Assembly (NCBI GenBank): GCA_934216155.1
Contig: CAKQBK010000032.1
Location: 1-26,792 of the forward strand
DNA length: 26,792 nucleotides
Source: an uncultured Dialister sp.
GTDB taxonomy: Bacteria > Bacillota > Negativicutes > Veillonellales > Dialisteraceae
Reading direction: 5' to 3'
Below are positions 15,069 through 22,974 of the stretch, piece after piece. The notes beneath the pieces are model-generated. The model was not told the origin of the DNA, did not search any database, and saw only the letters and a program-made list of their open reading frames with translations. Position numbers and translations under genes: made by a program. Position 1 is the stretch's first letter, and every line of letters begins with the position of its first letter.

Positions 15069-15706
15069 AGGCCGCCTCCCACTAAGAACGGATTGGTTTT
15101 CTTTTCTACCCCAATGGATGTGGGATTTCCATGACCGGAAAGAACCACCACATCATCGGGCAAGCAGAAAAGATGGTCCCGGATGCCTTCTACCAGCTGG
15201 GTCATACTGCCACCAGGAAAATCAGTCCGTCCGATGGACCCTTGAAATAGGGAATCACCGGTGAAAACAATCTTTTCCTTTTCTTCATAAAAAGAAATAC
15301 CACCCGGTGTGTGTCCCGGTGTATCAATCACGGTGAAATCCAGGCCGCAAGTCTTTATGTGGTCTCCCCCTTTCACCCAATGCTCCGGATCCTCCACCAG
15401 CACATGGGTAGGAAATTCATAGGATAAATTTTTGGCCGGATCTCTCAAGTAAGGCGCATCCCCGCGGCTCATATACAATTCCGCTTCCGGAAATTTCGCC
15501 CGCAGTTCATTCATGCCCGCCATATGATCCACATGGGCATGGGTGAGAAATATGGATTTCAACGTAATTTTGGATTCTACGATGGCATTGATATAGTGCT
15601 CCGGCGTAAAAGACGGATCCACCACCAATCCTTCCATGGTCTTTTCGTTGTACACAATATAAGTATTCGTCATAAAAGGCCCGAGAACCGTGTATTTGAT
15701 TTTCAT
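15065..15706 (-). CDS. MBL-fold metallo-hydrolase (glyoxalase II / YqgX-like)
   Basis: 213 residues. The metal motif is complete: THAHVDH (H56, H58, D60, H61), DTPGHTPGG for the third histidine, FTGDSLF for the bridging aspartate and LSGHGNPT for the last histidine. The short form without a C-terminal helical substrate domain matches YqgX-type hydrolases rather than full glyoxalase II. Likely activity is hydrolysis of a thioester such as an S-acyl thiol; the substrate is unproven. In Firmicutes this gene often lies between dtd and hisS, as here. GGGGG about 8 bases upstream of the ATG serves as Shine-Dalgarno. All of the 366-base upstream gap is repeat, so the promoter is inside an element or in the dtd operon. 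Confidence 0.9.
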   Translation of the reverse strand: MKIKYTVLGPFMTNTYIVYNEKTMEGLVVDPSFTPEHYINAIVESKITLKSIFLTHAHVDHMAGMNELRAKFPEAELYMSRGDAPYLRDPAKNLSYEFPTHVLVEDPEHWVKGGDHIKTCGLDFTVIDTPGHTPGGISFYEEKEKIVFTGDSLFQGSIGRTDFPGGSMTQLVEGIRDHLFCLPDDVVVLSGHGNPTSIGVEKKTNPFLVGGGL

Positions 15707-15723
15707 GCTAGACCCCCTTTTAT

Positions 15724-16048
15724 TAATTAGGAATGAGGAATGAGAAATTAGGAATGGTGGAAAGGGCGCATCAAATTATATGGCGCCCCAATAATAAAGG
15801 TTATTATTGGACATTTTTTTGATAGCAAACATAGCCATATATACCGCTGCACTCCAGGTTATAAAGCTTATAAAGGGTTATGGGATGACCTTGATTTCAT
15901 AACCCTTTTAACCTTTTCTCAAGCCATATTTTTTCAATGTAAAATATAGCAAGTCAGCAGAATAATAACCTTATAAAAATCTGCGGCGCCTCCAAATTTT
16001 TATGCGCCCCTTCCATCACTCCTCACTCCTAATTCCTAACTCCTCATT
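15724..16048. repeat. F1 element with an F2 element nested inside
   Basis: The left arm has TTAGGAATGAGGAATGAG, GGTGGAAA and a hairpin GGGCGC to GCGCCC. The right arm has GCGGCGC, ATGCGCCCCTTCCATCAC and the complementary heptamers. Between them, instead of the short spacer of the copy at 13836, lies a full F2 element (15796-15974). Confidence 0.8.
15796..15974. repeat. F2 element nested in F1
   Basis: The ends are AAAGGTTATTATTGG and CAGAATAATAACCTT. The inner inverted repeat GGTTATAAAGCTTATAAAGG faces CATAACCCTTTTAACC around a 17-base spacer. It interrupts the F1 at 15724-16048. Confidence 0.75.
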
Positions 16049-16072
16049 ATTTCGTTTTTCTGCACAAATGAA

Positions 16073-16522
16073 TTAGAAGTTTTTCTCGCTATCTAAAAGC
16101 AAAGTCACCGGTCCGTCATTTTCCAGTGCCACTTTCATATGGGTACGGAAGCGACCGGTGCCGACGGTGATGCCGGCTTGGCGGCAGGTGTCCACCACCC
16201 GTTCGTACAGTTCATTGGCCCGCTCCGGCAGTTCCGCTTGCGAGAAGCTGGGACGCCGCCCTTTTCTGGCATCGCCGTAGAGGGTGAACTGGGAAACAAT
16301 GGCCAGCTCGCCGCCTACGTCTAAGAGAGACAAGTTGAGCTTATCATTTTCATCTTCAAAAATACGAAGATGAAGAATCTTATCGGCGATGTAGTCCGCA
16401 TCTTTTTCCGTATCGCCTCGCTTGACGCCTAGAAGTACCATGAATCCTTTCTGGATAGAAGCGGTTTCTTCTCCTTCAGAATCCACTTTGCACCAATTGC
16501 ATTTTTGAATCACTGCCCGCAT
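16073..16522 (-). CDS. dtd: D-aminoacyl-tRNA deacylase
   Basis: 149 residues, the normal length. The two signature motifs are present: SQFTLYGD (77-84) and the cis-proline motif GPVT (137-140, in [12 protein letters not shown]). The homodimer removes D-amino acids (and glycine mischarged on tRNA-Ala) from tRNA, protecting translation. The relA stop lies one base upstream of the ATG, and the Shine-Dalgarno AAAGGAG is within the last relA codons, so the two are translationally coupled. It is the last gene of the recJ-relA-dtd operon. An F1 element begins about 25 bases after its stop. Confidence 0.96.
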   Translation of the reverse strand: MRAVIQKCNWCKVDSEGEETASIQKGFMVLLGVKRGDTEKDADYIADKILHLRIFEDENDKLNLSLLDVGGELAIVSQFTLYGDARKGRRPSFSQAELPERANELYERVVDTCRQAGITVGTGRFRTHMKVALENDGPVTLLLDSEKNF

Positions 16523-16523
16523 A

Positions 16524-18911
16524 TTATTCTCCTTTGGATGAACGCATACGACGTACGGAATGAACGCCTTTGATGCGACGAATCTTTGTCATAATGAAAT
16601 CCAGCTGCTGCAGGTCTTTGATCTGAATGCCCAGATTCATCACAGCCATGCCATTATTTCCTACTTTGGCATTGGCCGCAGAAATAGACAATTTCAGTTC
16701 TGTCAAAGCGGCCAGGATATCTGCCATGAGGCCTGTCCGGTCATAGCAAACCACTTCAATAGTGACAAGGAAGACGCCGCCGGACGTTTCTTCCCACGCC
16801 ACGTCAATCATGCGGTCTTTATCGGGGAAATTGATGGCGTTTGGACAATCAGCCGTATGGACAGACACGCCGCGGCCGCGGGTGACAAATCCCACAATCG
16901 GATCGCCCGGTACCGGGTTACAGCACTTGGACAAATGGACCACCAAGCCTTCTTCCCCTTTGACCAAAATGCCGCTGGAAGAGCGGGCTTTCATGCTCCG
17001 GACTTTCAAGTTTTCCAGGGCTTTGGTGGTTTTCGGTTCTGCCGGTTTCTGTGCATTCATTTCCTTCTTGTACCGTTCGGTCAATTTCACCATGGTACTC
17101 TTCACAGAAATACCGCCAAATCCCACAGAAGCACACAGGTCATCGGTGGAAGCGCAGTTAAAGGTTTTTGCCACTTCCAAGAGGCGATCCTTGGCAATCA
17201 GTTTCTTCCATTCATAGCCTAGGCGCGCTGCTTCTTCACTCAAAAGTTCCTGCCCGCGAGCAATATTTTCTTCTCGATTTTCCTTCTTGAACCAGTTACG
17301 AATCTTCGCTTTACTATCGGCAGCGCCTACCATATTGATCCAGTCGTAGCTGGGCTTTCCTGTCTTGGACGTGATAATGGAAACAATGTCCCCATTTTTC
17401 AGCTTCGTGTCCAAAGGCACAATTTTATTATTTACTTTAGCGCCTACGCAGCGATTGCCCACTTCTGTATGGATACGGTAAGCGAAATCTACTGGGATAG
17501 ACCCTTTCGGCAGATTGATGACGTCCCCTTTTGGGGTGAAAACGAAAACTTCATCGGAGAATACATCCAATTTCAATGCATTCATGAATTCCTTCGGATT
17601 GCTGGTATCCTGCCATTCCAAAATACGGCGAAGCCAGGTGATTTTCGCATCGAAATCCTTGGAGCCTGCATTTTTTCCTTCTTTATACCGCCAGTGGGCG
17701 GCTACGCCGTATTCGGAAATATGGTGCATTTCCCAGGTACGAATCTGTATTTCTACCGGCTGCCCTTTGGTCCCAATGACCGTGGTATGAAGGGACTGGT
17801 ACATATTCGGTTTCGGCACAGCGATATAGTCTTTGAAACGATTCGGCAGCGGTTTCCACAAGGAATGGGCAATGCCTAGAATCGCATAGCACTGCGGGAT
17901 GGTGTCTACAATGACGCGCACCGCATATAAATCGTAAATCTGGGATAAGTCTTTATTATCCCTTTTCATCTTTTTGTAAATACTGTAGAAATGCTTCGGA
18001 CGGCCTGTGATGGTGGCTTTGATTCCCGCTTCTTCGATATGGTCATGAAGAACTCGCATGGTATCATCTACAATTTCTTCCCGGGCCTTCCTCTTCTGCT
18101 TCATCTGGCGAACCAAGTCGCTATATTCTTCTGGGTGCAAGTAATGGAAACAGAGATCTTCCAGTTCCCACTTGATATTGTAAATCCCTAAGCGATGGGC
18201 CAGCGGTGCATATATTTCAATGGTTTCCTTAGCGATACGAACCTGTTTTTCCCGCCGGAAAATCCCCAAGGTACGCATGTTATGGAGTCGGTCCGCCAGT
18301 TTGATAACCACCACGCGGATATCTTTGGCCATAGCCAGGAACATTTTACGGAAATTTTCCAGCTGCTGGTCTTCCTTATCTTTGTAGTGGAACTGGGATA
18401 ATTTCGTCACCCCATCGACAAGAAATGCCACTTCTTCCCCAAACATCATCTTGATGTCTTCTAGGGTATAATCGGTATCTTCCACCACATCATGAAGAAG
18501 GGCTGCAATGATGCCTTCCCGGTCCATTTCCAGCTCTGCCAGAATATATGCCACAGCCAGCGGATGGATGATGTAGGGTTCTCCGGTTTTTCTGGTCTGT
18601 CCTTCATGGGCTTTATCGGCCAATTCATAGGCTTCCCGGATGGCATCCAGATTTTTTTCATTGGGCATATAAGATTTGATTTTATCAATCAGTTTCTTAT
18701 ATTCCTCTTCCTTTTCGCCAGCGAAATCTTTCTTCTGTTTCTGCTTTTCTACATATTCATCCTGATGAATCAGAAATTCTGCCAGAGTGGAGGCAGATGC
18801 ATCGGTGTGAATGGTTTCTTCATTGAGATTCTTGTTAAACACACTCTGCAGTCCTTCTTTTGGTGCCACTTCATTTTCTTTATTGTTATTGACCTTTTCC
18901 AAATCAGTCAT
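16524..18911 (-). CDS. relA: Bifunctional (p)ppGpp synthetase/hydrolase (RelA/SpoT, Rsh)
   Basis: 795 residues. Domains in order: HD hydrolase ([14 protein letters not shown] at 140-141, intact), synthetase ([15 protein letters not shown] and [11 protein letters not shown], then the substrate loop [18 protein letters not shown]), TGS domain (about 455-515, [29 protein letters not shown]), helical/zinc-finger-like region with [13 protein letters not shown], and a C-terminal ACT domain (about 715-790). Both activities look intact, as in single-Rsh Firmicutes. The first 70 or so residues are polar and low-complexity and precede the usual start of homology; no internal start codon would remove them. 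It starts 14 bases after the recJ stop (GAGGGGG site). The apt gene that often sits between recJ and relA is absent. Confidence 0.96.
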   Translation of the reverse strand: MTDLEKVNNNKENEVAPKEGLQSVFNKNLNEETIHTDASASTLAEFLIHQDEYVEKQKQKKDFAGEKEEEYKKLIDKIKSYMPNEKNLDAIREAYELADKAHEGQTRKTGEPYIIHPLAVAYILAELEMDREGIIAALLHDVVEDTDYTLEDIKMMFGEEVAFLVDGVTKLSQFHYKDKEDQQLENFRKMFLAMAKDIRVVVIKLADRLHNMRTLGIFRREKQVRIAKETIEIYAPLAHRLGIYNIKWELEDLCFHYLHPEEYSDLVRQMKQKRKAREEIVDDTMRVLHDHIEEAGIKATITGRPKHFYSIYKKMKRDNKDLSQIYDLYAVRVIVDTIPQCYAILGIAHSLWKPLPNRFKDYIAVPKPNMYQSLHTTVIGTKGQPVEIQIRTWEMHHISEYGVAAHWRYKEGKNAGSKDFDAKITWLRRILEWQDTSNPKEFMNALKLDVFSDEVFVFTPKGDVINLPKGSIPVDFAYRIHTEVGNRCVGAKVNNKIVPLDTKLKNGDIVSIITSKTGKPSYDWINMVGAADSKAKIRNWFKKENREENIARGQELLSEEAARLGYEWKKLIAKDRLLEVAKTFNCASTDDLCASVGFGGISVKSTMVKLTERYKKEMNAQKPAEPKTTKALENLKVRSMKARSSSGILVKGEEGLVVHLSKCCNPVPGDPIVGFVTRGRGVSVHTADCPNAINFPDKDRMIDVAWEETSGGVFLVTIEVVCYDRTGLMADILAALTELKLSISAANAKVGNNGMAVMNLGIQIKDLQQLDFIMTKIRRIKGVHSVRRMRSSKGE

Positions 18912-18924
18912 GGCCCATCCCCCC

Positions 18925-20916
18925 TCACAGCATATGCTTTCTATAAATAGAAGAAGTTAAAAGATCCAGCTTCTTCTGTACCAGCCGCCGCTGATAGAAA
19001 TCTTCCCCATTGCGGCTATATCTGGACAATATTTCCAATTCTTCGAAAACAGCCAGTGCAGTGCCTAAGCTGATTTCATCAAATCCATATTTCCGAACCA
19101 AAATCTGATGCACTTCTCGTACAGGCTTCGGTGCATTTTGCAAAATACTCATGAGCTTCCGATACACATCCACCAGGAAATCACGGGTCAAAAGATGATT
19201 CTCTTCCTGCCGCATATCTTTCAGAATGAGCTGTACATGCTCCCCATACCATTCATGGACTTCCGGCTCAAACACCAAATCCACCACATCGCCGGCATGA
19301 CAGGGGTCCTCGTCTCCTACCCCCCAATAGATGGCATCCACTAGCCCTTTTTCTCCCGCTAGCTGGCACTTGAAATGCCTCCGATCGGCACCAATGCGAC
19401 GGGCTGTTTCCACGAAAGCATGGGTACTGGCAAAAATTGGTTTCGGATTGTCGGCCCCGCAAGGCTCCAGCAAATCCAAAGAATGAACAAAATCAATGGA
19501 CACTTCATCCAATGGAATAGATTCCTCTACCTCCAGCACAGGGATACAATCCTCCGGTGTGAGCCGTTCTCTGGCATAGGCATTGAGCCGTTTCCGGAAT
19601 TCTGGGATATTTTCTTCTGAAATAGAGAAACCAGCCGCCATTTTGTGTCCCCCGAACTGGAGCAGCAAATCCTTATGGGCTGCCAGGGCTTCGTAAATAT
19701 TAAATGCCCCGATGGACCGGCAAGACCCTTTACCCACACCATCTCTCACGGTGAGTACCAATACAGGACGATGGTAGGTTTCCAAAATGCGAGAGGCCAC
19801 GATGCCAATCACACCGGGATGCCAATCTTTCCCATCCACCACCAGAGCCATATCATTTTCTATATGGAGCTCTGCAATACGCTGCTGGGCTTCTGCATAA
19901 ATTTCTCGTTCAATCTGCTGGCGGGTCACATTGGTTTCGCACAACCGATTGGCCAGCACTTCTGCCTCTTCCATGGACGTGGTGGTCATCAGTTCCACCC
20001 CTTCCTTGGCATGGGCAATACGACCTGCTGCATTGAGGCGAGGCGCCAGTCCAAAAGAAACCTGGTCCGCCCGGGTCACTGCTTTCGTATCTTCATGGAC
20101 AATGCCGGACGCACGAAGCAATGCCGCCAACCCGCGAATACGGGTGGTCATGAACCGTTTCATTCCTTCTCGCACCAAGATACGATTTTCTCCAGTAAGG
20201 GATACCACATCGGCCACGGTGCCCAAAGCAGCCAATTCCACATTGTCGGTGTAATCTTCGCCGAATTTCTTCAAATGCAAAGCCCGGCTCACCATGAACG
20301 CCACCCCGCAACCGGCCAATTCCTTATAGGGATAGGGGCAGTCCTTTTGATGGGGATTGATGACCGCCACACACTGGGGAAGAACGTCCGGCGGCGTATG
20401 GTGGTCCGTAACGATAATATCCAAAGAAGCGGGACGATTCGCAATGAGCTGGGCAGAACTGATGCCGCAGTCCACCGTAATCAGTAACGTGAATCCTCCC
20501 TCGACCAAATGGGAAAGAGCTTTTGCATTAAGCCCATACCCTTCAGTCTCCCGCTGGGGAATATAATAATCCACATCGCCACCCATGCCTTTCAGACAAA
20601 GGTAGAGAATCGATGTAGACGTGATACCATCCACATCATAATCGCCATAGACCACAATTTTTTCCCGCTTTCTAAGAGCTTCCAAAATGCGGTCTACCCC
20701 TTCGGTCATCCCTTTCATCAAAAAAGGATCACTCAAATTGGATAAATCATCATACAGGAAATGGGATAATTTCTCTTCTGTATCAATATGTCGACGCATT
20801 AAAATTCGTGCCAATCCTTCCGGAATCGAATGATTGGCAAAAAACGCGGGAGTTTCTTTCTGCACTTCCCCCTCTGCGCCCATGTGCCATTTAAACTTGC
20901 TTGTTGCTTCCATCAT
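18925..20916 (-). CDS. recJ: Single-stranded-DNA-specific 5'-3' exonuclease RecJ
   Basis: 663 residues. DHH-family motifs: VVYGDYDVDGITST (D92, D94, D96), ITVDCGIS, IVTDHHTPPD, a GCGVAF motif, and the DHHA1 motif LQFGGHKMAAGFSI. An OB-like domain follows, and then a C-terminal extension of about 75 residues predicted to be helical with a winged-helix feel (EVHQILVRKYGFDEISLGTALAVFEELEIL). RecJ digests single-stranded DNA in recombination and mismatch repair with RecQ and RecFOR. I take the first ATG of ATGATG at 20916, with GAGG about 8 bases upstream; the frame continues 8 codons further, but that part is repeat-derived and lacks a good site. It is the first gene of the operon with relA and dtd, from a putative promoter at 21031-21059. 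Confidence 0.95.
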   Translation of the reverse strand: MMEATSKFKWHMGAEGEVQKETPAFFANHSIPEGLARILMRRHIDTEEKLSHFLYDDLSNLSDPFLMKGMTEGVDRILEALRKREKIVVYGDYDVDGITSTSILYLCLKGMGGDVDYYIPQRETEGYGLNAKALSHLVEGGFTLLITVDCGISSAQLIANRPASLDIIVTDHHTPPDVLPQCVAVINPHQKDCPYPYKELAGCGVAFMVSRALHLKKFGEDYTDNVELAALGTVADVVSLTGENRILVREGMKRFMTTRIRGLAALLRASGIVHEDTKAVTRADQVSFGLAPRLNAAGRIAHAKEGVELMTTTSMEEAEVLANRLCETNVTRQQIEREIYAEAQQRIAELHIENDMALVVDGKDWHPGVIGIVASRILETYHRPVLVLTVRDGVGKGSCRSIGAFNIYEALAAHKDLLLQFGGHKMAAGFSISEENIPEFRKRLNAYARERLTPEDCIPVLEVEESIPLDEVSIDFVHSLDLLEPCGADNPKPIFASTHAFVETARRIGADRRHFKCQLAGEKGLVDAIYWGVGDEDPCHAGDVVDLVFEPEVHEWYGEHVQLILKDMRQEENHLLTRDFLVDVYRKLMSILQNAPKPVREVHQILVRKYGFDEISLGTALAVFEELEILSRYSRNGEDFYQRRLVQKKLDLLTSSIYRKHML

Positions 20917-20945
20917 AGGCAAAACCTCAATTCTAGTCATAGAAT

Positions 20946-21005
20946 GGTGACTGGTGACTGGTGACTGGAATTTTCATAATTCCCAGTCACTAGTCACGGA
21001 TCACC
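20946..21005. repeat. Heptamer hairpin (GTGACTG) in the recJ leader
   Basis: Three perfect 7-mers, GTGACTGGTGACTGGTGACTGG, face CCCAGTCACTAGTCAC across AATTTTCATAATT. It lies between the putative recJ promoter and Shine-Dalgarno, ending about 15-20 bases before the latter. Confidence 0.75.
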
Positions 21006-21030
21006 TATCTGTATCGTATTTTTGCCTATT

Positions 21031-21059
21031 ATTGTATCACTTTTCATTCTCAATTTCCA
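21031..21059 (-). promoter_or_regulatory. Putative recJ-relA-dtd promoter
   Basis: On the minus strand, TGGAAA (21059-21054), 17 bases, then TACAAT (21036-21031). The -35 is weak (four of six). The same -35 hexamer and spacing occur before the gene at 21545. Confidence 0.45.
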
Positions 21060-21060
21060 T

Positions 21061-21079
21061 GTACTTAATTATCATTATC
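21061..21079 (-). promoter_or_regulatory. Fur-box-like site beside the recJ promoter
   Basis: On the minus strand it reads GATAATGATAATTAAGTAC. The first 12 bases match the Fur consensus exactly and 14 of 19 match overall. It lies one base upstream of the putative -35. A Fur gene is in the window. Without a genome scan, chance in AT-rich DNA is not excluded. Confidence 0.4.
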
Positions 21080-21083
21080 ATGA

Positions 21084-21101
21084 ATACGGCGATAGCCGTA
21101 T
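21084..21101. promoter_or_regulatory. Perfect dyad ATACGGC-GATA-GCCGTAT
   Basis: 7-bp perfect arms with a 4-base spacer sit immediately beyond the Fur-box-like site. No T-run follows. It could be an operator or a small hairpin; no regulator is identified. Confidence 0.35.
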
Positions 21102-21135
21102 ACATGCAGTGACATTTAGCACATATGGCTAGTGG

Positions 21136-21497
21136 AAAAAGGGGTATTGTTCTGCCTTGGGCGTATTGTCAAACATCATAAAACGCCGCTTGTTTCAAGG
21201 TTATCATTCTGCCTTGATGGATAGGCCAACATGAGAAAATACCGCTGTCAACAAGGTTATATGAGGTTATGTTTATTCCCATAACCTCATTATAACCTTT
21301 TATAACCTTGCCACTACCGGCATTTTCTGTTTGTTAGCTTATCCATCAAAGCACAATAATAACCTTTTTCCAAAACTAAAAAAGAGCCATATGAGACCAT
21401 ACGTATCCGCATAACCCCATATAACCCTTTATAACCTTGCCTTTAGCGGCATTTTCAGTTTGTTACTCTATCCATCAAGGCACAATCATAACCTTTT
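21136..21497. repeat. Two interleaved F2 elements
   Basis: An intact inner copy (about 21196-21366) has ends CAAGGTTATCATTCTGCC and AATAATAACCTTTTT, and an AAGGTTATATGAGGTTATG / CATAACCTCATTATAACC centre. It is flanked by what look like the two halves of an outer copy: the left end AAAAAGGGGTATTGTTCTGC at 21136, and a right arm ending CAATCATAACCTTTTAG. The outer halves carry the same sub-motifs (TGCCTTG, ATCCATCAAGGCA, GCGGCATTTTC). Confidence 0.7.
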
Positions 21498-21544
21498 AGA
21501 CAAGCGGAATGACTACTTTGTTAGACAATCGTCCCGCTAGCGTC

Positions 21545-21991
21545 TTATTCCCACGCCTGTTTCATGATGTTCTTGTATTCGGTATTCAGATGGTCTACCA
21601 CTACATCAAGAACAACACGAACGATTTCTGGATCGAAGCTTTCGTTGGTGCTTGGCAGGCAAGCATCGAGGAATACACTGCCGTCATCAGCAGCTACATA
21701 TTTGAACACTTTGTAGCTACGGTTCAGGTTGTTCAGGTATTCTTCAAATTTCGCTTTGTTGCTGTCTTTTACAAGACCAGCGCCGACCTGAACACGAACA
21801 ATAGTGTAAATGGTATTATCAGTAATGATGCCTACCGGAATGGTTTGGCCTTCTACTTTGATATTGGACTGGAAAACCACAGTATCTGCTTCATCTTTCA
21901 GTTCCTTCTTTACGAAGAAATTCATTTTGTTGTCTTCGGTGTACTTTTCAAATTTTGCAGCTTTCAGATTGACTCTTTTTTCTTCTGCCAT
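21545..21991 (-). CDS. Small cytoplasmic protein, YbjN-like (function unknown)
   Basis: 148 residues with no signal peptide or membrane helix. The N-terminus is rich in Lys and Glu. The body alternates short strands and helices (KMNFFVKKELKDEADTVVFQSNI, TIYTIVRVQVGAGLV). It ends with a YbjN-fold-like stretch: FEEYLNNLNRSYKVFKYVAADDGSVFLDACLP followed by FDPEIVRVVLDVVVDHLN. YbjN-type domains have a secretion-chaperone-like fold and unclear roles; the match is by eye. A strong GAGGAGG site about 8 bases before the ATG, and a promoter with a perfect TATAAT, suggest good expression. It is monocistronic, with repeat DNA on both sides. Confidence 0.8.
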   Translation of the reverse strand: MAEEKRVNLKAAKFEKYTEDNKMNFFVKKELKDEADTVVFQSNIKVEGQTIPVGIITDNTIYTIVRVQVGAGLVKDSNKAKFEEYLNNLNRSYKVFKYVAADDGSVFLDACLPSTNESFDPEIVRVVLDVVVDHLNTEYKNIMKQAWE

Positions 21992-22031
21992 AATAGTTCC
22001 TCCTCATTGGGAAAATATGTAACCTTGTATA

Positions 22032-22060
22032 ATTATAACCTGTCTTGCGAATTATTTCCA
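22032..22060 (-). promoter_or_regulatory. Putative promoter of the YbjN-like gene
   Basis: On the minus strand, TGGAAA (22060-22055), 17 bases, then a perfect TATAAT (22037-22032). It lies about 40-70 bases upstream of the start codon. Confidence 0.55.
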
Positions 22061-22277
22061 TATCCTTTATGATATTAAATGCAGTTAGAAGTGAGAAGTT
22101 AGAAGTGTTGGAAGGGGCGCATCAAATTATAAAGCGCCCCAATACCCCTTTATTATAAATTTAACTTTCCTGCTCGAAAAAATAGTGTCTTTCGATATAG
22201 CCTATATAAGCAGGTACTTATGTAGCACACTTGACTTTTATGGAATATATGCTAGCGTCTCGTCTCCCCCGCCGGGG

Positions 22278-22507
22278 CAATGTTGTTAAGTTAAGAATTT
22301 GCGTTAGTAGATATGATTCCGCTAGTTATGACAGGTTTCTCAAGTTTCTAAGGGTTCTCAGGTTGCTCAGGTTCTCCGAATGTGCCAATAAACGCTAGCG
22401 TCATTAGCTCATTCGAGAAACGTGAGAAACCTCAGTATCCGGAGAAACCTGGGTAACCTTTGCATCAGCAGAAATTATCGCATATTTCGCTTAACTTAAC
22501 AGCATTG
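22278..22507. repeat. F3 palindromic mobile element, copy b, with 10-bp target duplication
   Basis: 230 bases with ends CAATGTTGTTAAGTTAAG and CTTAACTTAACAGCATTG (17 of 18 complementary). It has 9-mer arms and a central ACGCTAGCGT. Perfect direct repeats CCCGCCGGGG flank it at 22268-22277 and 22508-22517. Joining the flanks restores the palindrome TCCCCCGCCGGGGGA. Confidence 0.88.
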
Positions 22508-22647
22508 CCCGCCGGGGGAGAATAAAAGAGGGGCTGCACTAGCGGTATGCTTCTCTATATGTACGATACAAGAACACGGGATTAATAACATCTCATTTCA
22601 TACCGCTTGTGTCTCCCCTTCTGCCTTCGGCATCTCCCCCGATGGGG

Positions 22648-22876
22648 TAATGCTGTTAAGTTAAGGATTTGCGCCAGTAAGCATGATTTGGTTTGTGATT
22701 ATAGGTTACTCAGGTTTCTCAAGTTGCTAAGGCTGCTCAGGTTCTTCGAATGCGCTGATAGACGCTAGCGTTATCATCTCATTTGGGGAACCTGAGAAAC
22801 CTCTGAGTCCTGAGCAACCTGAGAAACTTTGTCACAAAAGGAATCACCACATATTTCGCTTAACTTAATAGCATTA
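22648..22876. repeat. F3 palindromic mobile element, copy c, with 10-bp target duplication
   Basis: 229 bases with ends TAATGCTGTTAAGTTAAG and CTTAACTTAATAGCATTA, the same arms and centre. Perfect direct repeats CCCGATGGGG flank it at 22638-22647 and 22877-22886. It occupies the facing arm of the same GC-palindrome repeat as copy b. Confidence 0.88.
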
Positions 22877-22974
22877 CCCGATGGGGGGCGACGAGACTAA
22901 GTTGCGCCGCCACCATCATTCCTCATTCCTAATTCCTCACTGCATTTATAGTCACGTAAGGAGAATAAAACCCC

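Larger units (their letters stand above)
22077..22947. repeat. Composite repeat block: F1 ends enclosing a GC-palindrome repeat and two F3 elements
   Basis: The outer ends AAATGCAGTTAGAAGTGAG (22077 on) and its complement CCTAATTCCTCACTGCATTT (ending 22947) are F1 ends. The left subterminal hairpin GGGGCGC to GCGCCCC is intact at 22114-22140, and a right GCGCCGCCACC remnant starts near 22904. Inside is an inverted pair of GC palindromes (CCCCCGCCGGGGG near 22266 and CCCCCGATGGGGG near 22636) with CTAGCGGTATG and CATACCGC between them. Each palindrome carries an F3 element. No gene is present in 21992-22974. Confidence 0.65.

Noticed and set aside
22077..22947. CRISPR-like or phage attachment region
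   Set aside because: The repeats are inverted pairs with target duplications, not regularly spaced direct repeats; no integrase or phage gene is present.
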